25,229 nt of DNA from Lentisphaerota bacterium (GCA_003552565.1 PUNB01000068.1:1-25229), one strand, 5' to 3'. Shown: positions 16,001-22,323, counted from the first letter of the stretch. The notes: generated from the letters alone by a model not told the origin. Translations and numbers: made by a program.

Positions 16001-16782
16001 ATTTAGGCCGGGCTCAGTTTGAAACCGGGGATGACGAAGCCGCGGTAGAAACATTCGCTCAGATCGCCGATCAGTTTTCGGATCAGCGAGCATCCAATCT
16101 GGAATATATTGCCAGGCGCACTTTGGACGCTGGAGCCGCCGATTTAAGTGTGAAAGCTTATGAGGAACTGCTGGAACGAGCCCAGAACCCTCAACATCCG
16201 GATTACGCCCGTCTGCTCGGTGAACAGGGGCGCTATCGGGAACGTCTGCTGTATCGGGCCTCCGAAGCGGCGCTGAAAGCGGAAAATTTCGAGGCGGCCG
16301 TGGAGTTCGGAGAAGAACTGATGGCGGCCAATCCTCGCAGTGCCTATTTATATGATGTTCAGATGAACATCGGCTTTGCCGCCCGGGAAGCCTCTCCGCC
16401 GGACTTCCTGCGGGCGCGCCGGGCATTCGGGGAGGTGGCCCGTATGGCCCAGGATGAAAAACAGAGAAATAAGGCTCTGCTCGAGTTCGGCAATACCGCT
16501 ATGATGGATGAAGAGCGCGGCGGCGCTCGGGTGCGCCAGGCATTGGGACAGTACAGTCAAATAGTCATGGTGGATGAAGAAGAAGTTATTATTCTTGCCG
16601 ATGTCGATGACCCGGAAGTTGAACCTTTTGTTGAAGAAGCGCTTTATCGAAGTGCGGAATGTCATGCCTTGTTAGGCAATCACAATAGGCGCGACTTGCT
16701 GGCGGATGAGTATCGACGGCGTTTCCCCGAGGGAGAATTTTTAGCACGGATTAACAATCTGCCGTCCGCCCGTTACGATTGA
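13003..16782 (+). CDS. Large exported TPR/coiled-coil protein of the ExbBD-linked envelope block
   Basis: A 1259-residue secreted protein of unknown specific function. A basic start and hydrophobic stretch (about 12-34) lead to a probable signal peptidase I site after A38 (TLA), so it should be periplasmic. Degenerate TPR helices fill about 40-650 (for example YYQAGQYEQAIPLYQEIV and LDRYADTPEGVRSIYKLGWVYY). A long E/K/R/Q-rich coiled coil spans about 665-940. TPRs resume about 940-1250 (ALEKFAWFIEEYPDSDYVPDHLARIG). The layout resembles oversized relatives of YbgF/CpoB or BamD-type scaffolds, but I can name no orthologue. Start ATG 13003 has GGAG eight bases upstream. It heads the block leading to ExbB/ExbD and the TonB-like protein, so a scaffold for a proton-motive-force-driven envelope machine is the likely role. 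Confidence 0.85.
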   Translation: MTSFCQTASSRGRKAAASFSLFILAFGLFCLLPRATLADYERDDLRYDIELLDALEEAGLVNYALLHIELMLDRYPDDEDHIRYAEARFHFARGRSREAREALEQIPSDSPFYTESLLLNAQRSVQRGDLEAASQAYEDYFSQVEEPASPAEADVRTFREAVLYYAQTKIEAGEPREAAEILELLGNLPEDQRPQEDSILLTVAEAVFEASENRLEADRSIDRELLEEYIEELMEVQWRHSGRSRLTVQAFIQAARGRILLEQPDQAMEALKPVGETAPQLEDQFPEEPSLVPAAYYYYARAFEEMGNQHLEDGNQQEAQRAMLRAATFYNRRLLENYPDHSYADRAIRRYARLEEVVEENFDGRLPSLPTGAAGELARKMQRADRYYQAGQYEQAIPLYQEIVDQDPEYRNLPEIGQKLVDSYLRQDNLSDARRVVELLAENFSEAEGTGAAMLLTGRAHLQKGQEAKDEEERNRLLGEAVEIWNDFVENHPRHRNAVTVAFFIAEHHYSQAVSLVRRAREADDPQVQSGLREMALEAFRQCVPYYRRMLDRYADTPEGVRSIYKLGWVYYNLDKGPLAADMFSRYSRLETARRHSTDRLRAKLHAGEQLMLSDVPSRGIDELSELLSWFESPPSGLRVDTGAAYDIEVTAANYLAWAYDREAETVRPALRDIDGQITAYEQAVREAEGRLEAVEVYEAQMQTQKEEAEESWEEINQEILAELDDPLQMARDEVMPSEEELADVSEDDRRRMLAAARRQADRLAEDYRESMIADRQGQIEDLRERRRSNREKLGDIEERISNTEEEIEQADDEAYIQRLEQELMLRRGEKEVIEHSLDADGVAISLLEIELAALQAENEEERQEILLERDYEQQREEVRKVNKTLRDKRIAQAEKELAVAEEQAEAARGEIDELKQKIEELEKERQPIFARLKEKKEEALEKFAWFIEEYPDSDYVPDHLARIGTINLEIENYDQAVEYLDRLASEYPDHEATMNAIFDLGRAQFETGDDEAAVETFAQIADQFSDQRASNLEYIARRTLDAGAADLSVKAYEELLERAQNPQHPDYARLLGEQGRYRERLLYRASEAALKAENFEAAVEFGEELMAANPRSAYLYDVQMNIGFAAREASPPDFLRARRAFGEVARMAQDEKQRNKALLEFGNTAMMDEERGGARVRQALGQYSQIVMVDEEEVIILADVDDPEVEPFVEEALYRSAECHALLGNHNRRDLLADEYRRRFPEGEFLARINNLPSARYD

Positions 16783-16920
16783 GGCTTGTATGAGAGTATG
16801 AGGCTTCTTGGTTTCAGTGTTCAGATGTCAGGAAGACTTCTCTGAAACCCGAAACCTGACACCGGAAGCCATTCAACAAGTCTCCCTTCTCGGGGTATCA
16901 GGCGCAAGGCGCCGACGGGG
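16783..16920. repeat. Palindromic intergenic repeat, core type I
   Basis: It begins right after the TPR gene stop with a left-end word GGCTTGTATGAGA. The core has nested arms: GGCTTC (16802-16807) with GAAGCC (16865-16870), and GGTTTCAG (16810-16817) with CTGAAACC (16842-16849), made of short words of the form GTTTCAG/TGTTCAG/ATGTCAG. The right end is AAGTCTC (16878-16884), CGGGGTATC, then a GC hairpin GGCGC-AAG-GCGCC (16901-16913). The right-end words recur at 17048 and 19990. Confidence 0.65.
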
Positions 16921-17100
16921 CTTATGTGAGACTTGACATTTTTATGGATTAGGGCGAAAGATTAAGCGGAAAGATTAGGGGAATCTGCCCTGTCAACTTT
17001 ATCTTTTATACTTATCTTTAACCTTAATCGGCCATGTAACGCTCTCTAAGTCTCACTCCGGGGTATACGGGGGATAATGCGCAACGGCGGTCAGGCTTGT
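16920..17100. repeat. Palindromic intergenic repeat, core type II, copy 1
   Basis: The first 60 bases (16920-16979) are identical to 19862-19921. The outer arms GTGAGACTT (16926-16934) and AAGTCTCAC (17048-17056) are exact complements enclosing 131 bp. The core is built of GATTA/GAAAGATTA words on the left and their complements on the right. The tail carries CGGGGTATAC and returns to a GGCTTGTAT word. With the previous element it fills most of the 352-bp spacer between the two TPR genes; 17101-17134 shows no clear feature. Confidence 0.8.
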
Positions 17101-17134
17101 ATAGTATTATGAAGAAACTCTGAACGGAATAATT

Positions 17135-17893
17135 ATGAAAAAAACATATTTTTATCCAGTCTGCATGATGTTGTCATTTTTTGCGGTTGCCTTATCTCTT
17201 CCCGCTCAGGAACCACCCTACTATGTTGACAATCGCGGCCGCACGGTAGAGGTTGAAGGTATTTCCGCCGATGATCGAGGTAATTTAACTCTGGATCTGG
17301 GAGACGGTGCCAGAAGAACCATTCGTCCGGCAGAATACCGTTACGCGTTTATTGAAAAGCCGGATGCGGTGAGTGAGATTGAGCGGCTTTTTGAGGGCGG
17401 CGATTATGACCGTTTGCTGGAGGAAATCGAGCCGGTTTATAATGAATACCGTTTTCTCGGATGGGGCGGCTTGATGGCTTATTGGCACGGTCGGGCTTTG
17501 CTGGCGCAAGACAGCCCCGTAGAAGCCCGGGAAATTCTTGAGCGAGGTGAAAGGCACGCCATAGATGATGAGCAGCGGTCCTGGATAACGGCTTCCAGAG
17601 CCGCGGCGTCATTGGAGCTTGAAGATTATGATGAAGTCGAGGAATTGCTGGAAGAGCTTAGATATTTTGAAGGTGATTATCCAGCGGCTTTTTCATTTTA
17701 TGCCCGCGCTCGCAAATATGTCGCCCGCGGAGACGAAGACCAGGCGATTCTGGAATTGCTCAAAACGGTTTTACTGTTTGAGCCGCGGGATGAGAGATTG
17801 GCGAATCTTCGTGAGGAAGCCGGAGAACTCCTGCTCTCCATACTGAAGGAACGAGAGGATCCGGCTTTTGAACGGGTTAAGCGTTTGTATTGA
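17135..17893 (+). CDS. Small exported TPR-like protein upstream of exbB
   Basis: A 252-residue protein with a clear signal peptide (hydrophobic core about 9-22, cleavage probably after A24 in LPA-Q), so periplasmic or outer-membrane associated. Residues about 28-70 form a short beta-rich region (VDNRGRTVEVEGISADD). From about 75 to the end it is helical and acidic with TPR-like pairs (YDRLLEEIEPVYNEY, SPVEAREILERGERHA, DYDEVEELLEELRYF, EDQAILELLKTVLLFEPRD). I do not recognise a named family. It ends only 38 bp before exbB, so it is surely co-transcribed and probably a partner of the ExbBD motor, like TPR accessory proteins of Tol and gliding systems. The SD is weak. Confidence 0.82.
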   Translation: MKKTYFYPVCMMLSFFAVALSLPAQEPPYYVDNRGRTVEVEGISADDRGNLTLDLGDGARRTIRPAEYRYAFIEKPDAVSEIERLFEGGDYDRLLEEIEPVYNEYRFLGWGGLMAYWHGRALLAQDSPVEAREILERGERHAIDDEQRSWITASRAAASLELEDYDEVEELLEELRYFEGDYPAAFSFYARARKYVARGDEDQAILELLKTVLLFEPRDERLANLREEAGELLLSILKEREDPAFERVKRLY

Positions 17894-17931
17894 GTTGCAA
17901 ATTCACGAATAAAAAAAGGTATAATCTAATT

Positions 17932-18687
17932 ATGATGAAACATGCTAATTCTGTTTGGAACAAAGTGTTGTACGGTGCATTGTTTGGAATGACAACGGCC
18001 GCGGTCTGGGCTCAGGAAGCGGCGGCGGAAGGGGAAGCGACTGCCGCCGCACCCGGATTTATAGATATTGTTTACGGGGGAGCCCTCATCAACCTCCTGA
18101 TTTGGGCCTTGATAGCGCTAACGTCAATATCCACAATCGCATTGATAATCGATGCCTTTATCACCCTTAAGCGGGAAAAATTAATGCCCGAAGACCTGGT
18201 CGAAGGTGTGCGGGGCTCTTTGAACGGCGGAGATCTGGATGGCGCTATCGAAACCTGCGAAGCCAATCCCGGTTCGTTATCAAATATCTTAATGGCCGCT
18301 TTTTCAAATATCACGGAAGGTTATGACGTGATCAAAGAAGCGATCGCCTCCGCCGGGGAGATTGAGAATGAAAAGATCATGCAGAGAGTCAATTATTTGA
18401 ACCTCTGCGGTCAGATTTCCCCCATGCTCGGTCTTTTGGGTACGGTACTGGGGATGGTTCGCGCTTTCGGCGGTTTGGCGGAAGCCACTGGCGCCGCTCG
18501 GGCTCAGGTGCTGGCCATGTCCATCTCCACCGCCTTGTGGACCACGGCGGTCGGATTGATTATAGCCGTTCCCGCTCTGGTTGCTTATACGCTCGCTCGC
18601 AATTACGCCTCCAGAGTGATTTTGGAAATCGAGTCGACTACGGTTGATTTGGTTAAAGTTCTGCGGAACGCTGAAGTGGAAGAGTAA
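17932..18687 (+). CDS. exbB: MotA/TolQ/ExbB proton-channel protein
   Basis: This is the membrane channel subunit that, with ExbD, converts proton-motive force into movement of a periplasmic partner. The 251 residues hold an N-terminal signal-like helix (about 11-27, VWA-Q), TM1 at about 51-76, a cytoplasmic domain, TM2 at about 163-183 with PMLGLLGTVLGMVRAF, and TM3 at about 202-222 with ALWTTAVGLIIAVPA; the last two are the family signatures. An extra cleavable-looking N-terminus occurs in many ExbBs outside the enterics. I start at ATG 17932 (MMKHAN). The frame opens at 17890 (TTG), but that lies in the preceding gene's stop region. AAGG sits 12 bases upstream. A TATAAT at 17920-17925 could give an internal, nearly leaderless transcript. 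Confidence 0.94.
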   Translation: MMKHANSVWNKVLYGALFGMTTAAVWAQEAAAEGEATAAAPGFIDIVYGGALINLLIWALIALTSISTIALIIDAFITLKREKLMPEDLVEGVRGSLNGGDLDGAIETCEANPGSLSNILMAAFSNITEGYDVIKEAIASAGEIENEKIMQRVNYLNLCGQISPMLGLLGTVLGMVRAFGGLAEATGAARAQVLAMSISTALWTTAVGLIIAVPALVAYTLARNYASRVILEIESTTVDLVKVLRNAEVEE

Positions 18688-18716
18688 CGCCTATTATTAT
18701 ATAAAGGTAACATATC

Positions 18717-19127
18717 ATGAAAAAACGCGGCACGGACTCACTGGAAACGCCTGTGGCATCGTTGATCGACGTGGTGTTTCTACTGATTATCTTTTTCGTT
18801 GTCACTGCTGCGGTCGACGAAGAAGTGATCGACGAAACCATCCAGCTGGCACGGGCTCGCAGCGTGGCGGCGGAAGAACAGAGACATCCTTTGCTGGTGA
18901 CGGTCAATGTTACCGAAGAAGGAACTTACAATATCGCCCGACAGCGGATGAATCTGCGGCAGATACAGCGGATAATGCAGAATATGCGGGCCCGGCACGG
19001 TGAGGAAGTGCCGATTTTGATCCGGGCGGACGGGCGCACGGAGTATCGGCACGTCGCCGACTTGCAGGATGTGATCACTAATGCCGGATTTTATAGAGTC
19101 AGGCTGGCTGCTCGGGCTGATCCTTGA
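18717..19127 (+). CDS. exbD: Biopolymer transport protein ExbD/TolR (first copy)
   Basis: A 136-residue ExbD/TolR protein: a short cytoplasmic tail, one TM (about 15-33, ASLIDVVFLLIIFFVVT) carrying the conserved proton-relay D18, and a periplasmic domain (about 60-130) with VTVNVTEEGTYNI and VPILIRADGRTEYRHVADLQDVITNAG, typical of the family. AAAGG lies nine bases before the ATG, and the gap to exbB is 29 bp. By family it inserts into the ExbB pentamer as part of the stator. Two ExbDs per ExbB recall systems with unlike ExbD subunits, for example AglQ and AglS with AglR in Myxococcus gliding. Confidence 0.94.
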   Translation: MKKRGTDSLETPVASLIDVVFLLIIFFVVTAAVDEEVIDETIQLARARSVAAEEQRHPLLVTVNVTEEGTYNIARQRMNLRQIQRIMQNMRARHGEEVPILIRADGRTEYRHVADLQDVITNAGFYRVRLAARADP

Positions 19128-19163
19128 AGAATTTATCTTTTTTTAACCTAAGAGCTGACTCTG

Positions 19164-19395
19164 GCCTGATTAATTCACGAGCCAAGTTTGCCGCAGATTA
19201 CTTCGCTGCGAGCCGAGGCTGTGGCAACCTACCGCAAGGCCTTGCGGCGGAGTAATATGCAGAATTGGCCGCCCTTCGGGTACGAAATTCGGCCATGAAC
19301 TATGCTTTAAGCTTATTTCTTGAACCAAATTTCGTTATAGCGTGGACTATAAATATATAATGACTTATGGCCGAATTCGTACGAATTAATCAGGC
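19164..19395. repeat. Nested inverted-repeat element between the two exbD genes
   Basis: A 232-bp element filling most of the 304-bp gap. Outer arms 19164-19176 and 19383-19395 are a perfect 13-bp inverted repeat. Inside, 19280-19296 pairs with 19367-19382 apart from one indel. A third hairpin pairs 19197-19209 with 19244-19256, with G-T wobbles, and overlaps the perfect palindrome CGCAAGGCCTTGCG (19233-19246). No ORF is supported. It could be a MITE-like insertion or a processed operon RNA. An AGGGAG SD for the next gene follows it. Confidence 0.7.
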
Positions 19396-19431
19396 TAGAA
19401 ATCATCACTTTTAATCAGGGAGCTTGCAATT

Positions 19432-19848
19432 ATGGCCTTTTTAAGAAAATCAAGAGAAGGCGGCAAAATAGAAATACCAATGTCGGCTATGATCGACGTG
19501 GTTTTCCTGCTGCTTATTTATTTTTTGATTACATATCGGGAAGAAATTCCGGAAGCCCATTTACAGGTTAATCTGCCGGCGCCCGATGCGGAACCGCAGG
19601 AAGAAAGAGAGCCGGTGCCGCCGGTTGAGCTGGAGGTCAGACCGCGTGAATATCGTTTTAGGGGGCGGCCGATGCGGCTGGAGACAATTCAGCGGGCTTT
19701 GAATACCATGGCTCAGGATGTGGGGCCCGATGATATCACGGTGGTAGTCAAAACCCATGTGCGGGCGCCGACTAGTAATCTGGTGGAGATCCTGGACATC
19801 TGTCGCGCCGTGGAAATTACCAACCTGAACGTCATGACCATGGAATAG
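19432..19848 (+). CDS. exbD: Biopolymer transport protein ExbD/TolR (second copy)
   Basis: A 138-residue ExbD paralogue: a basic cytoplasmic start (MAFLRKSREGGKIE), one TM (about 19-35, AMIDVVFLLLIYFLIT) with the conserved D22, a Pro/Glu-rich stalk (about 48-65), and a C-terminal domain with DDITVVVKTHVRAPTSNLVEILDICR. It is clearly diverged from the first copy, so this is not a recent duplication; the two may be non-equivalent stator subunits. AGGGAG lies about 11 bases before the ATG. It is separated from the first exbD by the palindromic element at 19164-19395, and a terminator-like hairpin follows at 20090. Confidence 0.93.
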   Translation: MAFLRKSREGGKIEIPMSAMIDVVFLLLIYFLITYREEIPEAHLQVNLPAPDAEPQEEREPVPPVELEVRPREYRFRGRPMRLETIQRALNTMAQDVGPDDITVVVKTHVRAPTSNLVEILDICRAVEITNLNVMTME

Positions 19849-19861
19849 GCGGCGGCGTTAT

Positions 19862-20044
19862 GCTTATGTGAGACTTGACATTTTTATGGATTAGGGCGAA
19901 AGATTAAGCGGAAAGATTAGGAAAAGACGGGTGCCCCCCTTAATCTTTTGCCCTAAACTTTCGCCTTAATCGGCCATGTAACACCCTCTAAGTCTCTCCC
20001 TCGGGGTATCCGGGGGGCGCCGCGCCGGGGGTTAGGCTTATGTG
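19862..20044. repeat. Palindromic intergenic repeat, core type II, copy 2
   Basis: Bases 19862-19921 are identical to 16920-16979. Inner arms 19889-19921 and 19938-19971 are complementary at about 26 of 33 positions. Outer arms GTGAGACTT (19868-19876) and AAGTCTC (19990-19996) close it. The tail holds CGGGGTATC, a GGCGC/GCGCC hairpin, and a new GGCTTATGTG word at 20035-20044, as if a further unit had been cut off. Confidence 0.8.
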
Positions 20045-20089
20045 CAGCGGGGGAGCGCCAGTTATTCTTCGCGTTTTTTGACGATTGAT

Positions 20090-20126
20090 CTGTTACAAAC
20101 CGAACGATAACGGTTTTACAGTTTTT
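20090..20126 (+). terminator. Terminator-like hairpin after the second exbD
   Basis: CTGT (20090-20093) pairs with ACAG (20118-20121) and AAACCG (20097-20102) with CGGTTT (20111-20116), giving a 10-bp stem with a small bulge, followed by five Ts (20122-20126). It lies 240 bp after the exbD stop, so it ends the operon only if the transcript reads through the repeat. Confidence 0.45.
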
Positions 20127-20229
20127 GGCTATCGACATTTCTTCTAGTCACCGATATCTTGCTGCGCGAAATTAGACTCCTGAGTTTCATTAGGCTGCCA
20201 GCGTTGTACTCTTCTCAGAAACTTGTTCA

Positions 20230-20485
20230 CTCATTTTAGGTCTAAGCTAACACAAAGAGAACTTAGGGAAAGGGTTCTTTAAAACTTTCAGGTGAAATAT
20301 CCCTGCCGAAACAAGTTTGCCAGGGGTTTTCCGCTCTTTCTGGGTGGATACCATCCAGCCAGAGGTTATGAGAAAAGGTGTTTATGGTCTATACACGCAC
20401 GAATAGTAAAACCTTGTCTTGTCCGCTTCAGGCGGATCTCGCACTTAGTCTAAAAAATGAGGAATCGAATGAAAACCAGACAAGG
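20230..20485 (+). ncRNA. Candidate structured RNA upstream of the TonB-like/toroid gene
   Basis: A long-range closing stem pairs CTCATTTT (20230-20237) and the adjoining CTAAG with CTTAG and AAAATGAG (ending 20461). Inside lie AGAAC/GTTCT (20258-20278); AAAAC/GTTTT (20281-20330) enclosing TTTC/GAAA and the CCCTG/CAGGG hairpin (20301-20325); a hairpin at 20340-20362 (CTGG-TGGAT with ATCCA-CCAG); and TCCGC/GCGGA (about 20422-20436). ACCTTGTCT (20411-20419) can also pair exactly with AGACAAGGT (20477-20485), crossing the closing stem like a pseudoknot. No ORF is supported. It could be a leader of the gene 80 bp downstream or an independent RNA. I see no tmRNA, RNase P, SRP or common riboswitch signature. 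Confidence 0.45.
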
Positions 20486-20564
20486 TGAGCACAAAATTAG
20501 GTCTTGATCCCTTTTCGCGGAGGGTCTAGCTAGACAAACTAGAGCTGTTAGTGAGGTGATAAAA

Positions 20565-22118
20565 ATGAATACACATGAACAAAACAACCTGTCCACTAGT
20601 GAGGAGCAATACCTCACCTATGAAGAGATACTCGAGGAATACCGGCGGCGGCAGATGATCGAGCATCTCACCGGCCCGGTGATATCCTTGATCCTGCACG
20701 TGATCGTTATCACTTTGTTCGCTTTTTTTCTGGCTGGTCGCGAGGTTGACCAAGAGGCGGCTGAGATCGAGTTCGATATTCAGGAGATGGAGATTGAACC
20801 GCTTGATCCGGAAATGCTGGACGATCTGGAGGAACCGGACCCGGATATTGATACGCCGGTGCCGACCATCGAACCCCCGGAAATTCAGGCCGAAGCGATG
20901 GAAGCCGAGGACATGCAGGATTTCGCTGAGGACATGGCCGATACGGACATTGATATGGATTTCGCCCGGGAACTGGACGTGCGCCCCAGTCGCAGTCCCC
21001 TGGTGCTGCCGGGGGTCATGGGCACCCGCGGTGAAGAAGGGCGGCAGCAGGCTTTGCGCGAGCACGCCGGCCGCTGGGGACAGCATACGGAAAGAGCCGT
21101 GGTGCGGGCGCTGGAATGGCTGAAAGAAAATCAGAATCCGGATGGTTCCTGGCCCTATTCCAGGCCTCCCGAAGCCGCGATGACGGCCTTGGCCGTGCTT
21201 ACCTTTCTGGCCCATAATGAACTGCCTGGAGAGTCGGATCGTTATGGCGATACGGTACGTAAAGGAATCGAAAATCTGGTGGAACAAGTGTTGGAGGAGA
21301 AGTATGATCCACATGGCAGCGGCGGCGCTTACGCTAACGGTATTGTGGCGTACGCCCTTTCCGAGGCTTATTCCATGACCCGGATTCCGAAAATCCGGCC
21401 GGCGATGGAAGAAGCTCTGCGGAGGATTGTTGAGGGCCAATTGCCGAAAGGCGGCTTCGATTATAAATATGACCTGGATAGAGGGAGAAATGATATGTCG
21501 GTCACCGCCTGGCAGGCGCAGGCCTTGAAGGCCGGATTCATGGCCGGCGCCGAGGTCGAAGGGTTAATGGAGTGCATGGATAACATTGTTGACTTTATTA
21601 AAAATGAAGCTTTTGATCGCAACCGAGGTTTCGCCTACGCTGTGGACGATGACGGTCCTAGCAGCTGGCGTCGGGCGGCGGTTCAGGGAGGCGCCACCTT
21701 GTCTCTGCAGCTCTTGGGTGAGGGCGACAGCAATGAAGCTCGCTGGGTGGTGGAAATGATGGATGAACTGCGGGAAGACGATTATCTGCAATGGTCTGAA
21801 GAGCGCTCCCGACTGCCGTATGAGGTTTACTATATGACCCAGGCGGTTTTTCATGCCGGCACCCGCTATTTCAGGCCCTGGAACGAAGCTCTCGCTCCGG
21901 TTCTGGTGCGCAATCAGGAGCCGGACGGCAGCTGGCGTTCTCCGGCCCGCGGCGCCGGCGACGACTGGGAGGATGCCCGGGTGATGAACACCACTCTCAG
22001 CGCCATGACTCTGATGGTTTATTATCGTTTCCTGCCCACTTTCCAGGACCCTGAAGATATGGAGGAAACGGTTGATATCTTTGAGGTAGATGAGGACGAG
22101 CTGACTCTGGAGCATTAA
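20565..22118 (+). CDS. TonB-like membrane anchor fused to a squalene-cyclase/prenyltransferase-type alpha-toroid domain
   Basis: This 517-residue protein has a cytoplasmic N-terminus (1-35), one TM (about 36-57, LTGPVISLILHVIVITLFAF) placed as in TonB/TolA, a strongly acidic Pro-containing stalk (about 58-150), then an all-helical repeat domain (about 165-495). That domain shows QW-type motifs QNPDGSW (190-196) and QEPDGSW (451-457), with TALAVLTFL and TAWQAQALKAG helices of the terpenoid cyclase/prenyltransferase (alpha6-alpha6 toroid) fold. I see neither the DxDD acid motif of squalene-hopene cyclase nor a TonB C-terminal domain. A binding or force-transmitting role driven by ExbB/ExbD is therefore more likely than terpene chemistry; that is inference. 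Start ATG 20565 has GAGGTG six bases upstream; the GTG at 20556 lies inside that SD. A U-tailed hairpin follows the gene. Confidence 0.85.
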   Translation: MNTHEQNNLSTSEEQYLTYEEILEEYRRRQMIEHLTGPVISLILHVIVITLFAFFLAGREVDQEAAEIEFDIQEMEIEPLDPEMLDDLEEPDPDIDTPVPTIEPPEIQAEAMEAEDMQDFAEDMADTDIDMDFARELDVRPSRSPLVLPGVMGTRGEEGRQQALREHAGRWGQHTERAVVRALEWLKENQNPDGSWPYSRPPEAAMTALAVLTFLAHNELPGESDRYGDTVRKGIENLVEQVLEEKYDPHGSGGAYANGIVAYALSEAYSMTRIPKIRPAMEEALRRIVEGQLPKGGFDYKYDLDRGRNDMSVTAWQAQALKAGFMAGAEVEGLMECMDNIVDFIKNEAFDRNRGFAYAVDDDGPSSWRRAAVQGGATLSLQLLGEGDSNEARWVVEMMDELREDDYLQWSEERSRLPYEVYYMTQAVFHAGTRYFRPWNEALAPVLVRNQEPDGSWRSPARGAGDDWEDARVMNTTLSAMTLMVYYRFLPTFQDPEDMEETVDIFEVDEDELTLEH

Positions 22119-22144
22119 TTATAATAACATATTAGAGCTCGTTG

Positions 22145-22206
22145 GGCTGTGTCTGCTAAGTCGTCGCTGAAAAAGGTGTTTTGATTGGTATGCACAGCCT
22201 TTTTTT
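22145..22206 (+). terminator. Rho-independent terminator with large loop
   Basis: GGCTGTG (22145-22151) pairs with CACAGCC (22193-22199) and is followed by seven Ts (22200-22206), starting 27 bases after the toroid gene stop. The 41-base loop is unusually long, but the U-tract fits intrinsic termination. Confidence 0.6.
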
Positions 22207-22208
22207 AT

Positions 22209-22265
22209 GCTTATGTGAGACTTCGCATTGTTAACCTTGTCCCGAACTTTGTCCCGAACCTGATT
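22209..22265. repeat. Partial member of the intergenic repeat family, core type III
   Basis: The left-end word GCTTATGTGAGACTT (22209-22223) is identical to the type II copies, but the core is different: tandem 12-mers CTTGTCCCGAAC and TTTGTCCCGAAC (22236-22259). No AAGTCTC right end is present, so the copy is truncated. It directly follows the terminator T-run. Confidence 0.6.
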
Positions 22266-22323
22266 CCAATTGATCAAACGTGTTTTACACAAAAGAATGA
22301 AAAGGATTTATTAGACCTGTTTC

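Noticed and set aside
16920..19921. The 60-bp exact repeats as a possible CRISPR array
   Set aside because: The two exact copies are about 2.9 kb apart with genes between them; there are no regularly spaced short repeats or cas genes.
20230..20485. tmRNA, RNase P RNA, SRP RNA or a common riboswitch
   Set aside because: I looked for the diagnostic conserved strings (tmRNA ends and CCA, RNase P GAGGAAAGTC, SRP tetraloop region, TPP, cobalamin, SAM and c-di-GMP cores) and found none.
20526..21440. Long minus-strand ORF (304 codons) opposite the TonB-toroid gene
   Set aside because: It is the antisense shadow of a well-supported gene with QW motifs, has a His/Arg/Phe-rich low-information translation, and has no SD or recognisable domain.
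20565..22118. Calling the toroid protein a squalene-hopene cyclase or protein prenyltransferase
   Set aside because: There is no DxDD catalytic motif, and the protein is membrane-anchored with a TonB-like stalk; only the fold-level QW repeats are supported.
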